A DNA stretch of 14,008 nucleotides from Deltaproteobacteria bacterium (GTDB lineage: Bacteria; Myxococcota; Myxococcia; Myxococcales; 40CM-4-68-19), in the NCBI GenBank assembly GCA_005879505.1, contig VBKQ01000367.1:1-14008 (forward strand). Direction: 5' to 3'. The notes below the pieces were generated by a model. That model saw nothing but the letters and a program-made list of their open reading frames with translations. It did not search any database and had not been told where the DNA came from. A program made the translations under genes and the position numbers. Shown in pieces: positions 1 to 7,049 of this stretch; position 1 is the stretch's first letter; each line of letters starts with the position of its first letter.

Positions 1-44
1 AGGTCGCATGAGAGCAGGGACGGTGCGATCAGCACGTCGGTCAT
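1..44 (-). CDS. rpe: Ribulose-phosphate 3-epimerase, N-terminal fragment (runs off left edge)
   Basis: Only the first 14 complete codons are inside the window. Reading leftwards from ATG at 44 they give MTDVLIAPSLLSCDL, where the last residue comes from a codon cut by the edge. The IAPS-(I/L)-LS-x-D block is the hallmark N-terminus of ribulose-phosphate 3-epimerase, which interconverts ribulose-5-phosphate and xylulose-5-phosphate in the cytosolic pentose phosphate pathway. The ATG overlaps the rsmB stop as ATGA, and a strong AGGAGG ribosome binding site lies 5 nt upstream, which fixes the start. rsmB-rpe adjacency is, as I recall, common in deltaproteobacteria and supports the call. The catalytic residues further on cannot be seen, so the identity rests on this short motif plus context. 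Confidence 0.8.
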   Translation of the reverse strand, partial: MTDVLIAPSLLSCD

Positions 45-1384
45 GCGGTCCTCCTCAAGCGCGCGGCGAAGAAACCGTCGGTACCGGTTCGATGCGGAAG
101 GGTGCGAAGGAATTCGCCCTCCAGGCAGTCCGGCGGGAACGATGGCGGCGGAGGGTCGATCCGGAACTGCGGGAACGCCGCCAGAAAGCGGTGCACCTGC
201 TCGTCGCATTCCTCCGGCGTGAGCGTGCAGAGCGCATGGACGAGCAGCCCGCCAGGGCGGACGTAGCGCTGCACGGCCGCGAGCAGCCGCGCCTGAAGCT
301 GCGCCAGCCGGTCCACGTCGTCCGGCGTGCGGCGCAGCTTCACCTCGGGGTGGCGGCGCAAGGTTCCCAGCCCCGAGCACGGGGAATCGAGCAGGACCAG
401 GTCGAAGCTCTCGAAGGCCACGTCGGGAATGGGGAGCGTCACATCGGCTGCGCGGGCTTCCAGGTTCTCCAGGCCGAGTCGCCGCGCCGCTTCCCCGACG
501 GCAGCCGCCTTTCGCGCGTGCAGGTCGACCGCCAGCACCGAGCCACGGTCGGCGATCTCCGCCAGGTGGCAAGCCTTGCCTCCAGGCGCCGCGCATGCGT
601 CCAGGATCCGCGCCGAGCGGTCCGGAGCGGCGAACAGCGACACGAGTTGGGCGGCCTCGTCCTGCGCTTGGAACAGCCCCTGCTCGTATCCCTCGATGTC
701 CAGCGCCGGTGGCGCTCCCGAGGCGAGGATCAGCGCATCCGGGCTGTACCGGCCCGGACGCGAGTCGATGCTCGACGCGCGCAGCGCTTCCTGGGCGCGC
801 GCGACCGTCGCCTTCCGGCGCGCGACGCGAACCGTCGCCGGCGCTTGTTGCTGGTTCGCCGCGCAGAGCTGCTCCGCCTCGGCGTTCCCGAGCCATCTCA
901 TCCACCGCTCGACCATCCAACGGGGGTGGGCGGTGACCGCGGCCAGGTGCCCGACCGGATCCACCTCTCGCGACGGCGGCGGAGGCGCGCTGCGCGTCTC
1001 CGAAAGCCTGCGCAGTACCGCGTTGACGAATCCGGTGGCGCGCGCCGCCTTCAGCTCCTTGGCGAGCTCCACTGCTTCGTTCACCGCTGCCCGCGCGGGC
1101 ACCTTTTCGTGGTGGAGCAGCTCGAAGGCGCCGAGCCGCAGCGTCACGCGCACGGCCTCGTCGAGATCCTCCAAGGCACGGTCGCTGTGGGCGGCCAATG
1201 CCCTGTCGAGCCGCAGCTGCCAGCGCAGGGTCCCATAGGTGAGCTCGGTCGCCAGCGCCGCCTCGCGCGGCTCCAGGATGCCCGCCTGGCGGAGGGCGGA
1301 ATCGAGGGCAAGGTTGGCGAAAGCGCCTCCCTGCGCGACGCGCATCAACACCTCGGCCGCGATGCGCCGCGCGGGTGTCGCCAT
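41..1384 (-). CDS. rsmB: 16S rRNA (cytosine-5)-methyltransferase RsmB/Sun (m5C967)
   Basis: This SAM-dependent enzyme methylates a cytosine of 16S rRNA (C967 in E. coli). From the ATG at 1384 the protein is 447 aa, a usual length. Residues about 1-130 form the NusB-like RNA-binding domain (conserved ELTYGTLRW and NAVLRRL). The C-terminal half is the Rossmann methyltransferase, with the SAM loop DACAAPGGK at about 262-270, motif IV DSPCSGLG with Cys336, and motif VI LCTLTPEE with Cys386. The two cysteines are those expected of RNA m5C methyltransferases, the motif VI one being the nucleophile. The frame can be extended to a TTG at 1411, but MATPARRIAAEVL matches the family start, so the ATG is preferred; its ribosome binding site is weak (AGAAG). 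The gene reads into rpe with an ATGA overlap and diverges from trpE. Confidence 0.95.
   Translation of the reverse strand: MATPARRIAAEVLMRVAQGGAFANLALDSALRQAGILEPREAALATELTYGTLRWQLRLDRALAAHSDRALEDLDEAVRVTLRLGAFELLHHEKVPARAAVNEAVELAKELKAARATGFVNAVLRRLSETRSAPPPPSREVDPVGHLAAVTAHPRWMVERWMRWLGNAEAEQLCAANQQQAPATVRVARRKATVARAQEALRASSIDSRPGRYSPDALILASGAPPALDIEGYEQGLFQAQDEAAQLVSLFAAPDRSARILDACAAPGGKACHLAEIADRGSVLAVDLHARKAAAVGEAARRLGLENLEARAADVTLPIPDVAFESFDLVLLDSPCSGLGTLRRHPEVKLRRTPDDVDRLAQLQARLLAAVQRYVRPGGLLVHALCTLTPEECDEQVHRFLAAFPQFRIDPPPPSFPPDCLEGEFLRTLPHRTGTDGFFAARLRRTA
50..55 (-). promoter_or_regulatory. Shine-Dalgarno site for rpe
   Basis: On the minus strand this reads AGGAGG, a near-perfect anti-16S match, 5 nt before the rpe ATG at 44. 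It lies inside the 3' end of rsmB. It supports real translation of the edge fragment and its coupling to rsmB. Confidence 0.7.
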
Positions 1385-1509
1385 GCGCGCGCTTCTATCA
1401 TGTGCTTGCAACGGGCCGGCATGCGCCGTAGTCTACCCGCCCATGAGGACCCTTTCCCGGAGCCGGCTTTGGAGGCGCTTCTCCCTCGGCCGTCGAGCTT
1501 CCCGGTGAT
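1385..1509. promoter_or_regulatory. Divergent intergenic region between rsmB and trpE
   Basis: This 125-bp stretch is the only sizeable non-coding gap and must hold the start signals for both directions unless they lie inside genes. On the plus strand the best sigma70-like pair is TTGCAA (1406-1411), a 17-bp spacer and TAGTCT (1429-1434), a weak match that would start transcription near 1441. No convincing minus-strand pair was found. A GGAGG at 1471-1475 lies in a small imperfect hairpin (1471-1484) but precedes no start codon at a normal distance. I see no clear trp attenuator: no hairpin followed by a T-run, and no Trp-rich leader peptide. Confidence 0.5.
1406..1434 (+). promoter_or_regulatory. 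Possible sigma70-type promoter for the trp operon
   Basis: TTGCAA (4 of 6 to TTGACA), a 17-bp spacer, then TAGTCT (3 of 6 to TATAAT). The spacing is ideal but the hexamers are weak, and housekeeping promoters of high-G+C deltaproteobacteria can differ from the E. coli consensus. It is the best candidate I can point to upstream of trpE; 5'-end mapping near 1441 would decide it. Confidence 0.25.
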
Positions 1510-2895
1510 TTGCTGACGCCTTTCGGCGTCTTCTGCCTTCTCGACCAGCAGCAAGAGCGAGACGCCTTCCTCTTCGAGGGAGCGCTCGGACGCTACAGCT
1601 ACGTCGGGGTGGGGACCGGGGAGTCGCGGCTCTCGCTGAAGCGGCAAGCGGAGCCGTTGGAGACGCTGCGTCGCGCGCTGGAAGCGGAGCGGGCAGAGCG
1701 CAGCGAAGGTCTGCCGCCATTTACCGGCGGGTACGTCGGCTATCTCGGTTGGGGCAGCGCGGGCTGGAGCGAGCGGCTCCCGCAGCGGCTTGGCCCCGAC
1801 ACGCTCTTTCCCGAAGCGGAGCTGCTGCTGGTGCGGGAGCTGATCGCATTCGACCACCGGCAAGGCCGGACCTGGGCGCTGGCCACCGGAGAAGACGCGG
1901 ACCAGCGCGCCGAGGCGCTGGCGCGGCGCGTGCTGGAGGGATTCGCCCTGGGCCGGTTCCCGCACGCGCTGCGCACACCCGCGGCGCAGTCCCTCGGAGC
2001 CCGGCTCTTCAGCGACCGCCGCAACGGCGCCAGCTTCCTCAAAGGCGGCCTCCCCGAGCCGGTGCCGGTCGCCGGCGGAGAGAAGCAGTTCAAGGCCGCC
2101 GTCCGGCGCGCCCTCGAGTACATCCATGCCGGCGACATCTTCCAGGTGGTGCTTTCCCAGCGCTTCGAGCTGCCGGACTGCGATGGCTTCTCGCTGTACC
2201 GCACGCTGCGCGCCGCGAGCCCCGCCCCTTACCACTTCTACCTGCGGCTCGGCGGCCGGGAGCTGTTCGGGGCCTCTCCGGAGCTTCTCGTCCAGGTGGA
2301 GGCGGGCAAGATGACGGTGCGCCCGATAGCGGGCACGCGCCGTCGCGGCGCGACGCAGGAGGAGGACTTGCGCCTCGAGCAGGAGTTGCGCGCGGACCCG
2401 AAAGAGTGCGCGGAGCACACCATGCTCGTCGACCTGGGGCGCAACGACGTGGGCCGCGTCTCGAAGATCGGGTCGGTGAAGGTAGAGCGGCTGATGGAGA
2501 CCGAGCGCTTCAGCCACGTGATGCACATGACCAGCGAGGTGAGCGGCGTCCTCAAGCCCGGTCTGGGAGCCGTCGACGCATTCGCGGCGGCGTTCCCGGC
2601 GGGGACGCTCTCTGGAGCGCCGAAGATCCGGTCGCTCGAGATCATCGACGAGCTGGAGGGTGTCCAGCGCGGCCCTTACGGAGGCGCGGTCGGCTGGTTC
2701 TCCGGCGCCGGCGACGTGCAGCTCGCCATCGCCATCCGGACCCTGTTCCGCAGCCAGGGACGCCTGTTCGCGCAGGCAGGCGCGGGGATCGTGGCGGACA
2801 GCGATCCCGCCGCCGAGTGGCGCGAGGTGCTCGCCAAGGTTCGCGCTTCGGTGGGCGCCGCCTACGGCGCGGTGGCGGGGAAGGCGGTCGCATGA
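1510..2895 (+). CDS. trpE: Anthranilate synthase component I
   Basis: TrpE converts chorismate and ammonia (from TrpG) to anthranilate, the committed step to tryptophan. From the TTG at 1510 the protein is 461 aa. The chorismate-binding domain is complete: PIAGT at 272-276 (Ala where aminodeoxychorismate synthases carry Lys, so TrpE rather than PabB), KECAEHTMLVDLGRND with His303, FPAGTLSGAPK at 362-372, and GAGIVADSDPAAEW near the C-terminus. Two features are odd. The Trp-pocket motifs are altered: LFEG at 21-24 for LLES, and SPAPYHF at 237-243 for NPSPYMF. The start is also unclear: TrpE-like residues (ELPGD) continue upstream of the TTG in frame, but no start codon exists before the stop at 1444, and the TTG has no ribosome binding site. 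The gene overlaps trpG by ATGA. Confidence 0.93.
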   Translation: MLTPFGVFCLLDQQQERDAFLFEGALGRYSYVGVGTGESRLSLKRQAEPLETLRRALEAERAERSEGLPPFTGGYVGYLGWGSAGWSERLPQRLGPDTLFPEAELLLVRELIAFDHRQGRTWALATGEDADQRAEALARRVLEGFALGRFPHALRTPAAQSLGARLFSDRRNGASFLKGGLPEPVPVAGGEKQFKAAVRRALEYIHAGDIFQVVLSQRFELPDCDGFSLYRTLRAASPAPYHFYLRLGGRELFGASPELLVQVEAGKMTVRPIAGTRRRGATQEEDLRLEQELRADPKECAEHTMLVDLGRNDVGRVSKIGSVKVERLMETERFSHVMHMTSEVSGVLKPGLGAVDAFAAAFPAGTLSGAPKIRSLEIIDELEGVQRGPYGGAVGWFSGAGDVQLAIAIRTLFRSQGRLFAQAGAGIVADSDPAAEWREVLAKVRASVGAAYGAVAGKAVA

Positions 2896-3491
2896 AGCCG
2901 CACGTCCTCGTCATCGACAACTACGACTCGTTCACTTTCAACCTGGTGCAGCGTCTCGGCGAGCTGGGCGCTTCCGTGGAGGTGCTGCGCAACGATGCCG
3001 AAAGCGCCGCGACCATCCTCGCCGGCCGCCCCGAGCGGCTGGTGCTCTCGCCGGGGCCCTGCACGCCGAACGAGGCTGGAGTCTGCCTGGAGCTGATCTC
3101 CCGCGCTTGCGGGCTGAACGGGTTTCCCCGCCCGCAGCGCCTGGTGCCGATCCTCGGCGTCTGCCTGGGTCACCAGAGCATCGGGCAGGCGTTCGGGGGC
3201 AAGGTGGTGCGCGCGCGGCAGCCGGTGCACGGAAAGGCGGAGGAGATCGTGCACGACGGCAGCGCTCTCTTTCGCGGCGCGCCGAAGCCGCTGCGCGCCG
3301 GCCGGTATCACTCACTGGTGGTGGACGGGCGGACGCTCCCCAAGGACCTCAAGGTTTCCGCCCGCACGAAGGACGGCATCGTCATGGCGCTTCGCCACCT
3401 GAAGCTGCCCGTGATCGGCGTCCAGTTCCACCCCGAATCGATCCTCACGCCCGACGGCCAGACGCTGCTCGGCAACTTCCTGCGGATGTAG
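2892..3491 (+). CDS. trpG: Anthranilate synthase component II, glutamine amidotransferase
   Basis: TrpG hydrolyses glutamine and channels ammonia to TrpE. At 199 aa it is a full-length class I amidotransferase. It opens with the family signature VIDNYDSFTFNLVQ, followed by the oxyanion-region motif LSPGPCTPNEAG, the nucleophile elbow GVCLGHQSIG with Cys91, and FHPES with His180 and Glu182, so the catalytic triad is intact. The ATG overlaps the trpE stop (ATGA) and has GGAAGG at 2879-2884 as its ribosome binding site. Proteins of this family can also serve 4-aminobenzoate synthesis as PabA. The direct coupling to trpE argues that anthranilate is the main role, and no pabB is present here. Confidence 0.95.
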   Translation: MKPHVLVIDNYDSFTFNLVQRLGELGASVEVLRNDAESAATILAGRPERLVLSPGPCTPNEAGVCLELISRACGLNGFPRPQRLVPILGVCLGHQSIGQAFGGKVVRARQPVHGKAEEIVHDGSALFRGAPKPLRAGRYHSLVVDGRTLPKDLKVSARTKDGIVMALRHLKLPVIGVQFHPESILTPDGQTLLGNFLRM

Positions 3492-3494
3492 GCG

Positions 3495-4523
3495 ATGCCC
3501 TTGCGCGAGCAGATCCGCCTGGCGGTCGAGGGCATCCACCTCTCCCGTGTGCAGGCGGCGGCGGCGCTGGACGCGATGCTCGATGGCAGCGCCCCGGCGG
3601 CGCAGATGGCGGCGCTCCTGGTTGCGCTGCGCATGAAAGGGGAGACGCCGGACGAGATCGCCGGCGCCGCACAGGCGCTGCGCTCGCGCGCCGCGCGGGT
3701 GGAAGTCTCGCAGGATCGCTTGATCGATACCTGCGGCACGGGCGGCGACGCATCGCACACGTTCAACATCTCGACTGCCTCCGCGTTCGTCGCCGCGGCG
3801 GGTGGCGCGCGCGTCGCCAAGCACGGCAACCGCGCGGTCTCTTCGAAGTGCGGCAGCGCCGACGTGCTGGCCGCGCTGGGCGTCGAGGTCGAGCTTGCGC
3901 CGGAAGCGGTGGCCGCTTGCATCGAGGAGTGCGGGATCGGGTTCCTCTTCGCGCCGCGGCACCACGCGGCCATGCGCCACGTCGCGCCCGTGCGCAAGGA
4001 GCTCGGGCTGCGGACGCTGTTCAACCTGCTCGGGCCACTGGCGAATCCCGCGGGTGCGCGGCAGCAGCTGCTCGGGGTGTACTCGCCGCAGCTCGTCCCG
4101 GTGCTGGCGCAGACGCTGGTGGAGCTGGGTTGCGATCGGGCGTTCGTGGTGCATGGGTACGGCGGGCTCGACGAGATCTCGACGGCCGGCCCCACCGTCG
4201 TCTGCGAAGTACGATCGGGTGTGGTGCGGCAGTTCGAGCTGTCGCCCGAGGACGCGGGCGTGAAGCGCGCGCCCCTCGAGGGCCTGCGGGGCGGCGAGCC
4301 CCAGCAGAACGCCGAGACGCTCCGGGGAGTGCTGCGCGGCGAGAACGGCGCCCGGCGGACGGCGACCCTGCTCAATGCCGGTGCGGCGCTCGCGGCGGCG
4401 GAGGTCTGCGAGAGCATCCGCGAGGGCGTGCGGTTGGCGGAGCGGGCGATCGACAGCGGGGCCGCGATGGAGCGGTTGGAGAAGCTGGTGAAGGCATCGC
4501 AGGCCCGGAAGGCGGCTCGATGA
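3495..4523 (+). CDS. trpD: Anthranilate phosphoribosyltransferase
   Basis: TrpD transfers the phosphoribosyl group of PRPP to anthranilate, giving N-(5-phosphoribosyl)anthranilate. The 342 aa length is normal for a stand-alone TrpD. The PRPP and magnesium binding loop is present as CGTGGD at 80-85, followed by TFNIST. KHGNR at 109-113 and the SSKCGSADVL stretch are also canonical for the family. An all-alpha N-terminal region (about 1-70) precedes the nucleoside-phosphorylase-like domain. The ATG lies 3 nt after the trpG stop, the only trp junction without overlap, and its ribosome binding site is poor, so translation is probably coupled. The 3' end overlaps trpC by ATGA. Unlike in enteric bacteria, it is not fused to trpG. 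Confidence 0.95.
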   Translation: MPLREQIRLAVEGIHLSRVQAAAALDAMLDGSAPAAQMAALLVALRMKGETPDEIAGAAQALRSRAARVEVSQDRLIDTCGTGGDASHTFNISTASAFVAAAGGARVAKHGNRAVSSKCGSADVLAALGVEVELAPEAVAACIEECGIGFLFAPRHHAAMRHVAPVRKELGLRTLFNLLGPLANPAGARQQLLGVYSPQLVPVLAQTLVELGCDRAFVVHGYGGLDEISTAGPTVVCEVRSGVVRQFELSPEDAGVKRAPLEGLRGGEPQQNAETLRGVLRGENGARRTATLLNAGAALAAAEVCESIREGVRLAERAIDSGAAMERLEKLVKASQARKAAR

Positions 4524-5257
4524 GCCATCTCGCGAAGCTGGTGGCGCAGGCTGTCGCGGACGCGCGCGAGCGGAAGAAGCACCCCTTTCCTGCGGAGGCG
4601 CCGCCACTGCGGCCGTTTCCGCGCGCCGGCCTGATCGCCGAAGTGAAACGCAGCAGCCCGTCCAAAGGCGTGATCAACCCACGCCTCGATCCGGCGCAGC
4701 TCGCGCAGGCGTATGCGCGTGGTGGGGCGGCGGCGATCTCCGTGCTCACCGACCGCGTGCACTTCGGCGGCTCGCTCGACGACCTCCGGGCAGCGCGGGC
4801 GGCAGTCTCGCTACCGGTGCTGCGCAAGGACTTCATCGTCACGGAATTCCAGGTGCGCGAGGCGCGCGCACATGGAGCGGACGCCATCCTGCTCATCGCC
4901 GCGGCGGCGCCGCTCGCCACGCTGGGTCCGCTGCGGCAGCTCGCGCGCGAGCTGGGGATGGCGGTGCTCTTTGAAGTGCACGAGGAGAGCGAGCTGGACG
5001 CCGCCCGGGCGTGCGAGCCGGATCTGCTCGGCGTGAACGCGCGCGATCTCAAGACGCTGGAGGTGCATCCGGGCGCCTTCGCGCGGATTGCGCCGCTCGC
5101 CCGGGAGATCGCGCCGCTGGTCGCGGAGAGCGGCGTCCGCACCCCGGAGGATGCGCGCCGCCTGCGAGCGCTGGGAGCATCGATGCTGCTCGTGGGTGAG
5201 GCGCTCTCTTCCGCGGCGGATCCGCAGAGCGCGACGCGGGCGCTGGTGCAGGCATGA
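4520..5257 (+). CDS. trpC: Indole-3-glycerol phosphate synthase
   Basis: TrpC closes the indole ring by decarboxylating CdRP to indole-3-glycerol phosphate. It is a 245-aa (beta/alpha)8 barrel, slightly short at the N-terminus. Catalytic positions are visible: AEVKRSSPSKG with Glu41 and Lys43, and VLRKDFI with Lys103. GVNARDLKT, AESGV and LVGEAL follow; the last two form the phosphate-binding end of the barrel. The ATG overlaps the trpD stop and has GGAAGG at 4507-4512 at good spacing, which fixes the start although the frame is open much further upstream. It is separate from trpF, unlike the fused enterobacterial TrpCF, and overlaps trpF by ATGA. Confidence 0.95.
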   Translation: MSHLAKLVAQAVADARERKKHPFPAEAPPLRPFPRAGLIAEVKRSSPSKGVINPRLDPAQLAQAYARGGAAAISVLTDRVHFGGSLDDLRAARAAVSLPVLRKDFIVTEFQVREARAHGADAILLIAAAAPLATLGPLRQLARELGMAVLFEVHEESELDAARACEPDLLGVNARDLKTLEVHPGAFARIAPLAREIAPLVAESGVRTPEDARRLRALGASMLLVGEALSSAADPQSATRALVQA

Positions 5258-5847
5258 AGATCAAGCTCTGCGGCGTACGCACCGTGGCCGACGCGCTCCT
5301 CTGCGCGAGCGAAGGAGCCGACGAGATCGGGGTGATCTTCGCGGCCGCGAGCCGGCGCCGCGTCACGGTCGCGGAGGCGAAGGCGATCCGCGACGCGCTG
5401 CCCGCGCAGGTCCCGCTGGTCGGCGTTTTCCTCGACGCCGCGCTCGAGGAAGTGATCCGCATCGCCGCCGAGGTCGGACTGCAGGCTGCGCAGCTCCATG
5501 GCGAATGGCCGACGGGGCGCGCACCGCTTCCGCTCCACGCGGCGCTACAGATGCTCTCGGCGGAATCGCTGCAGCCCCGGCCGGGCGCCGCGCGCCTTCT
5601 GCTCGACGGACCGGCCGGGGGATCGGGAAAGAGCTTCGCGTGGTCTCTCGCCGACCGGGCGCGCTCGCTGCACAGCGGTGAGCTGTTCGTCGGCGGAGGG
5701 CTCACGGCCGAGAACGTGGCCCAGGCGATCGCGCAGGCACGTCCTTCCGGCGTGGACGTCGCGGGCGGAATCGAGGGACCGGGCGGGTTCAAGGATCGGG
5801 AGCGCGTCCGTGCGTTCGTTCGCGCGGCGCGGGGGGCATCGAGATGA
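5254..5847 (+). CDS. trpF: Phosphoribosylanthranilate isomerase
   Basis: TrpF performs the Amadori rearrangement of phosphoribosylanthranilate to CdRP, the step before TrpC. The 197-aa protein is a small (beta/alpha)8 barrel of usual size. KLCGVRT at the N-terminus supplies the general-base Cys6, and LLLDGPAGGSGKSF supplies the general-acid Asp118. GGLTAENV and the GVDVAGGIEGPGGFKD stretch form the phosphate-binding side; the family usually has S-(S/G)-G-V-E where this protein has AGGIE, a mild deviation. The start codon overlaps the trpC stop (ATGA) and the stop overlaps trpB (ATGA), so the gene is tightly coupled on both sides. Confidence 0.95.
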   Translation: MKIKLCGVRTVADALLCASEGADEIGVIFAAASRRRVTVAEAKAIRDALPAQVPLVGVFLDAALEEVIRIAAEVGLQAAQLHGEWPTGRAPLPLHAALQMLSAESLQPRPGAARLLLDGPAGGSGKSFAWSLADRARSLHSGELFVGGGLTAENVAQAIAQARPSGVDVAGGIEGPGGFKDRERVRAFVRAARGASR

Positions 5848-7049
5848 AGGAGATGCCGCCGATCCTGTCGGGTAGCACCGTCGCACCTCCGGATGCGCGC
5901 GGGCGTTTCGGCGCCTACGGCGGCCGGTTCGTTCCCGAGACGCTGATTCCCGCGCTGGATGAGCTGGAGGGGGCATGGAACGAAGCCCGAGGCGACCCGC
6001 GGTATCGGGAGGAGCTGACGGAGCTTCTGCGGACCTACGCCGGCCGGCCGACGCCACTGTTCCGCGCGGATCGGTTGGCGAAGGCGCTCGGACTCGCTGG
6101 TCGCGTCTACTTGAAGCGCGAGGACCTGCTCCATACCGGCGCACACAAGCTGAACAACACGCTGGGACAGGCGCTGCTGGCGAAGCGCATGGGCAAGCGG
6201 CGCGTGATCGCGGAGACCGGCGCCGGCCAGCATGGTGTCGCCACCGCGACCGTGTGCGCCCTTCTCGGCCTCGAGTGCATCGTCTACATGGGCACCGAGG
6301 ACGTCCGGCGGCAGAGCCCGAACGTGGTTCGCATGAAGCTGCTCGGTGCCGAGGTGCGCAGCGTGGACGCCGGCTCGCGCACGCTCAAGGACGCCATGAA
6401 CGAGGCGATCCGCGATTGGGTCACGAACGTGCGCACGACGTACTATTGCATCGGCAGCGCGGCGGGGCCGCACCCGTACCCCGTGATGGTGCGCGAGCTG
6501 CAGAAGATCATCGGCGAGGAGATCGCGGAGCAGATCGTCGACGCGGAGGGCCGGCTTCCTGACGCCGTCGTCGCCTGCGTCGGAGGCGGATCGAACGCCA
6601 TCGGCGCGCTGCACCGCTTCGTGCGCGAGCCCTCGGTCACGCTGTACGGAGTCGAGGCGGCCGGCCACGGGCTGGAGAGCGGCAAGCACGGCGCCTCGCT
6701 CGCGAAGGGCCGCCCCGGCGTCCTGCACGGGTCGCGCTCGTACGTGCTGCAGACGGAAGACGGCCAGATCGCCGAGGCCCACTCGATCAGCGCGGGCCTC
6801 GACTATCCCGGGGTCGGACCCGAGCTGTCGCACCTGCGCGACCAGGGACGCCTCACCGTTCTCTCGGCGACCGACACGGAAGCGCTGCAGGCGTTCCAGA
6901 CGCTCGCCCGCAGCGAGGGGATCCTCTGTGCGCTGGAGTCGGCGCACGCCATCGCCGCATTGCCACAGGTGCGCGGAGCTCTGATCGCCGTGAACCTCTC
7001 CGGCCGGGGCGACAAGGACCTCGGTACCGTCATCGAGGCGCTGAAGTGA
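5844..7049 (+). CDS. trpB: Tryptophan synthase beta chain
   Basis: TrpB condenses indole, delivered through the tunnel from TrpA, with L-serine in a PLP-dependent reaction. The 401 aa length and the N-terminal GRFGAYGGRFVPETL are typical of TrpB1, the form that pairs with TrpA. HTGAHKLNNTLGQA carries the PLP-binding Lys102, AETGAGQHG carries Glu124 (equivalent to Glu109 of Salmonella), and GGGSN at 247-251 is the phosphate-binding loop for PLP. The C-terminal NLSGRGDKD is also canonical. A G-run at 5831-5836 lies 7 nt before the ATG and may act as a ribosome binding site. The gene overlaps trpF (ATGA) and trpA (GTGA). Confidence 0.97.
   Translation: MKEMPPILSGSTVAPPDARGRFGAYGGRFVPETLIPALDELEGAWNEARGDPRYREELTELLRTYAGRPTPLFRADRLAKALGLAGRVYLKREDLLHTGAHKLNNTLGQALLAKRMGKRRVIAETGAGQHGVATATVCALLGLECIVYMGTEDVRRQSPNVVRMKLLGAEVRSVDAGSRTLKDAMNEAIRDWVTNVRTTYYCIGSAAGPHPYPVMVRELQKIIGEEIAEQIVDAEGRLPDAVVACVGGGSNAIGALHRFVREPSVTLYGVEAAGHGLESGKHGASLAKGRPGVLHGSRSYVLQTEDGQIAEAHSISAGLDYPGVGPELSHLRDQGRLTVLSATDTEALQAFQTLARSEGILCALESAHAIAALPQVRGALIAVNLSGRGDKDLGTVIEALK

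Noticed and set aside
1443..1508. 21-codon frame before trpE as a trp leader peptide for attenuation
   Set aside because: It has a single Trp codon among many Arg codons, no ribosome binding site, and no terminator or antiterminator hairpins follow it. It is kept only as part of the trpE start question.
8..1516. Long plus-strand open frame of 502 codons opposite rsmB
   Set aside because: It is the antisense of a clear RsmB gene, has low-complexity Arg/Ala/Pro-rich translation with no recognisable motif, and is typical of stop-poor high-G+C DNA.
2660..4519. Long in-frame extension upstream of trpC
   Set aside because: It overlaps trpE, trpG and trpD in another frame; IGPS homology begins only at the ATG at 4520, which has a good ribosome binding site.
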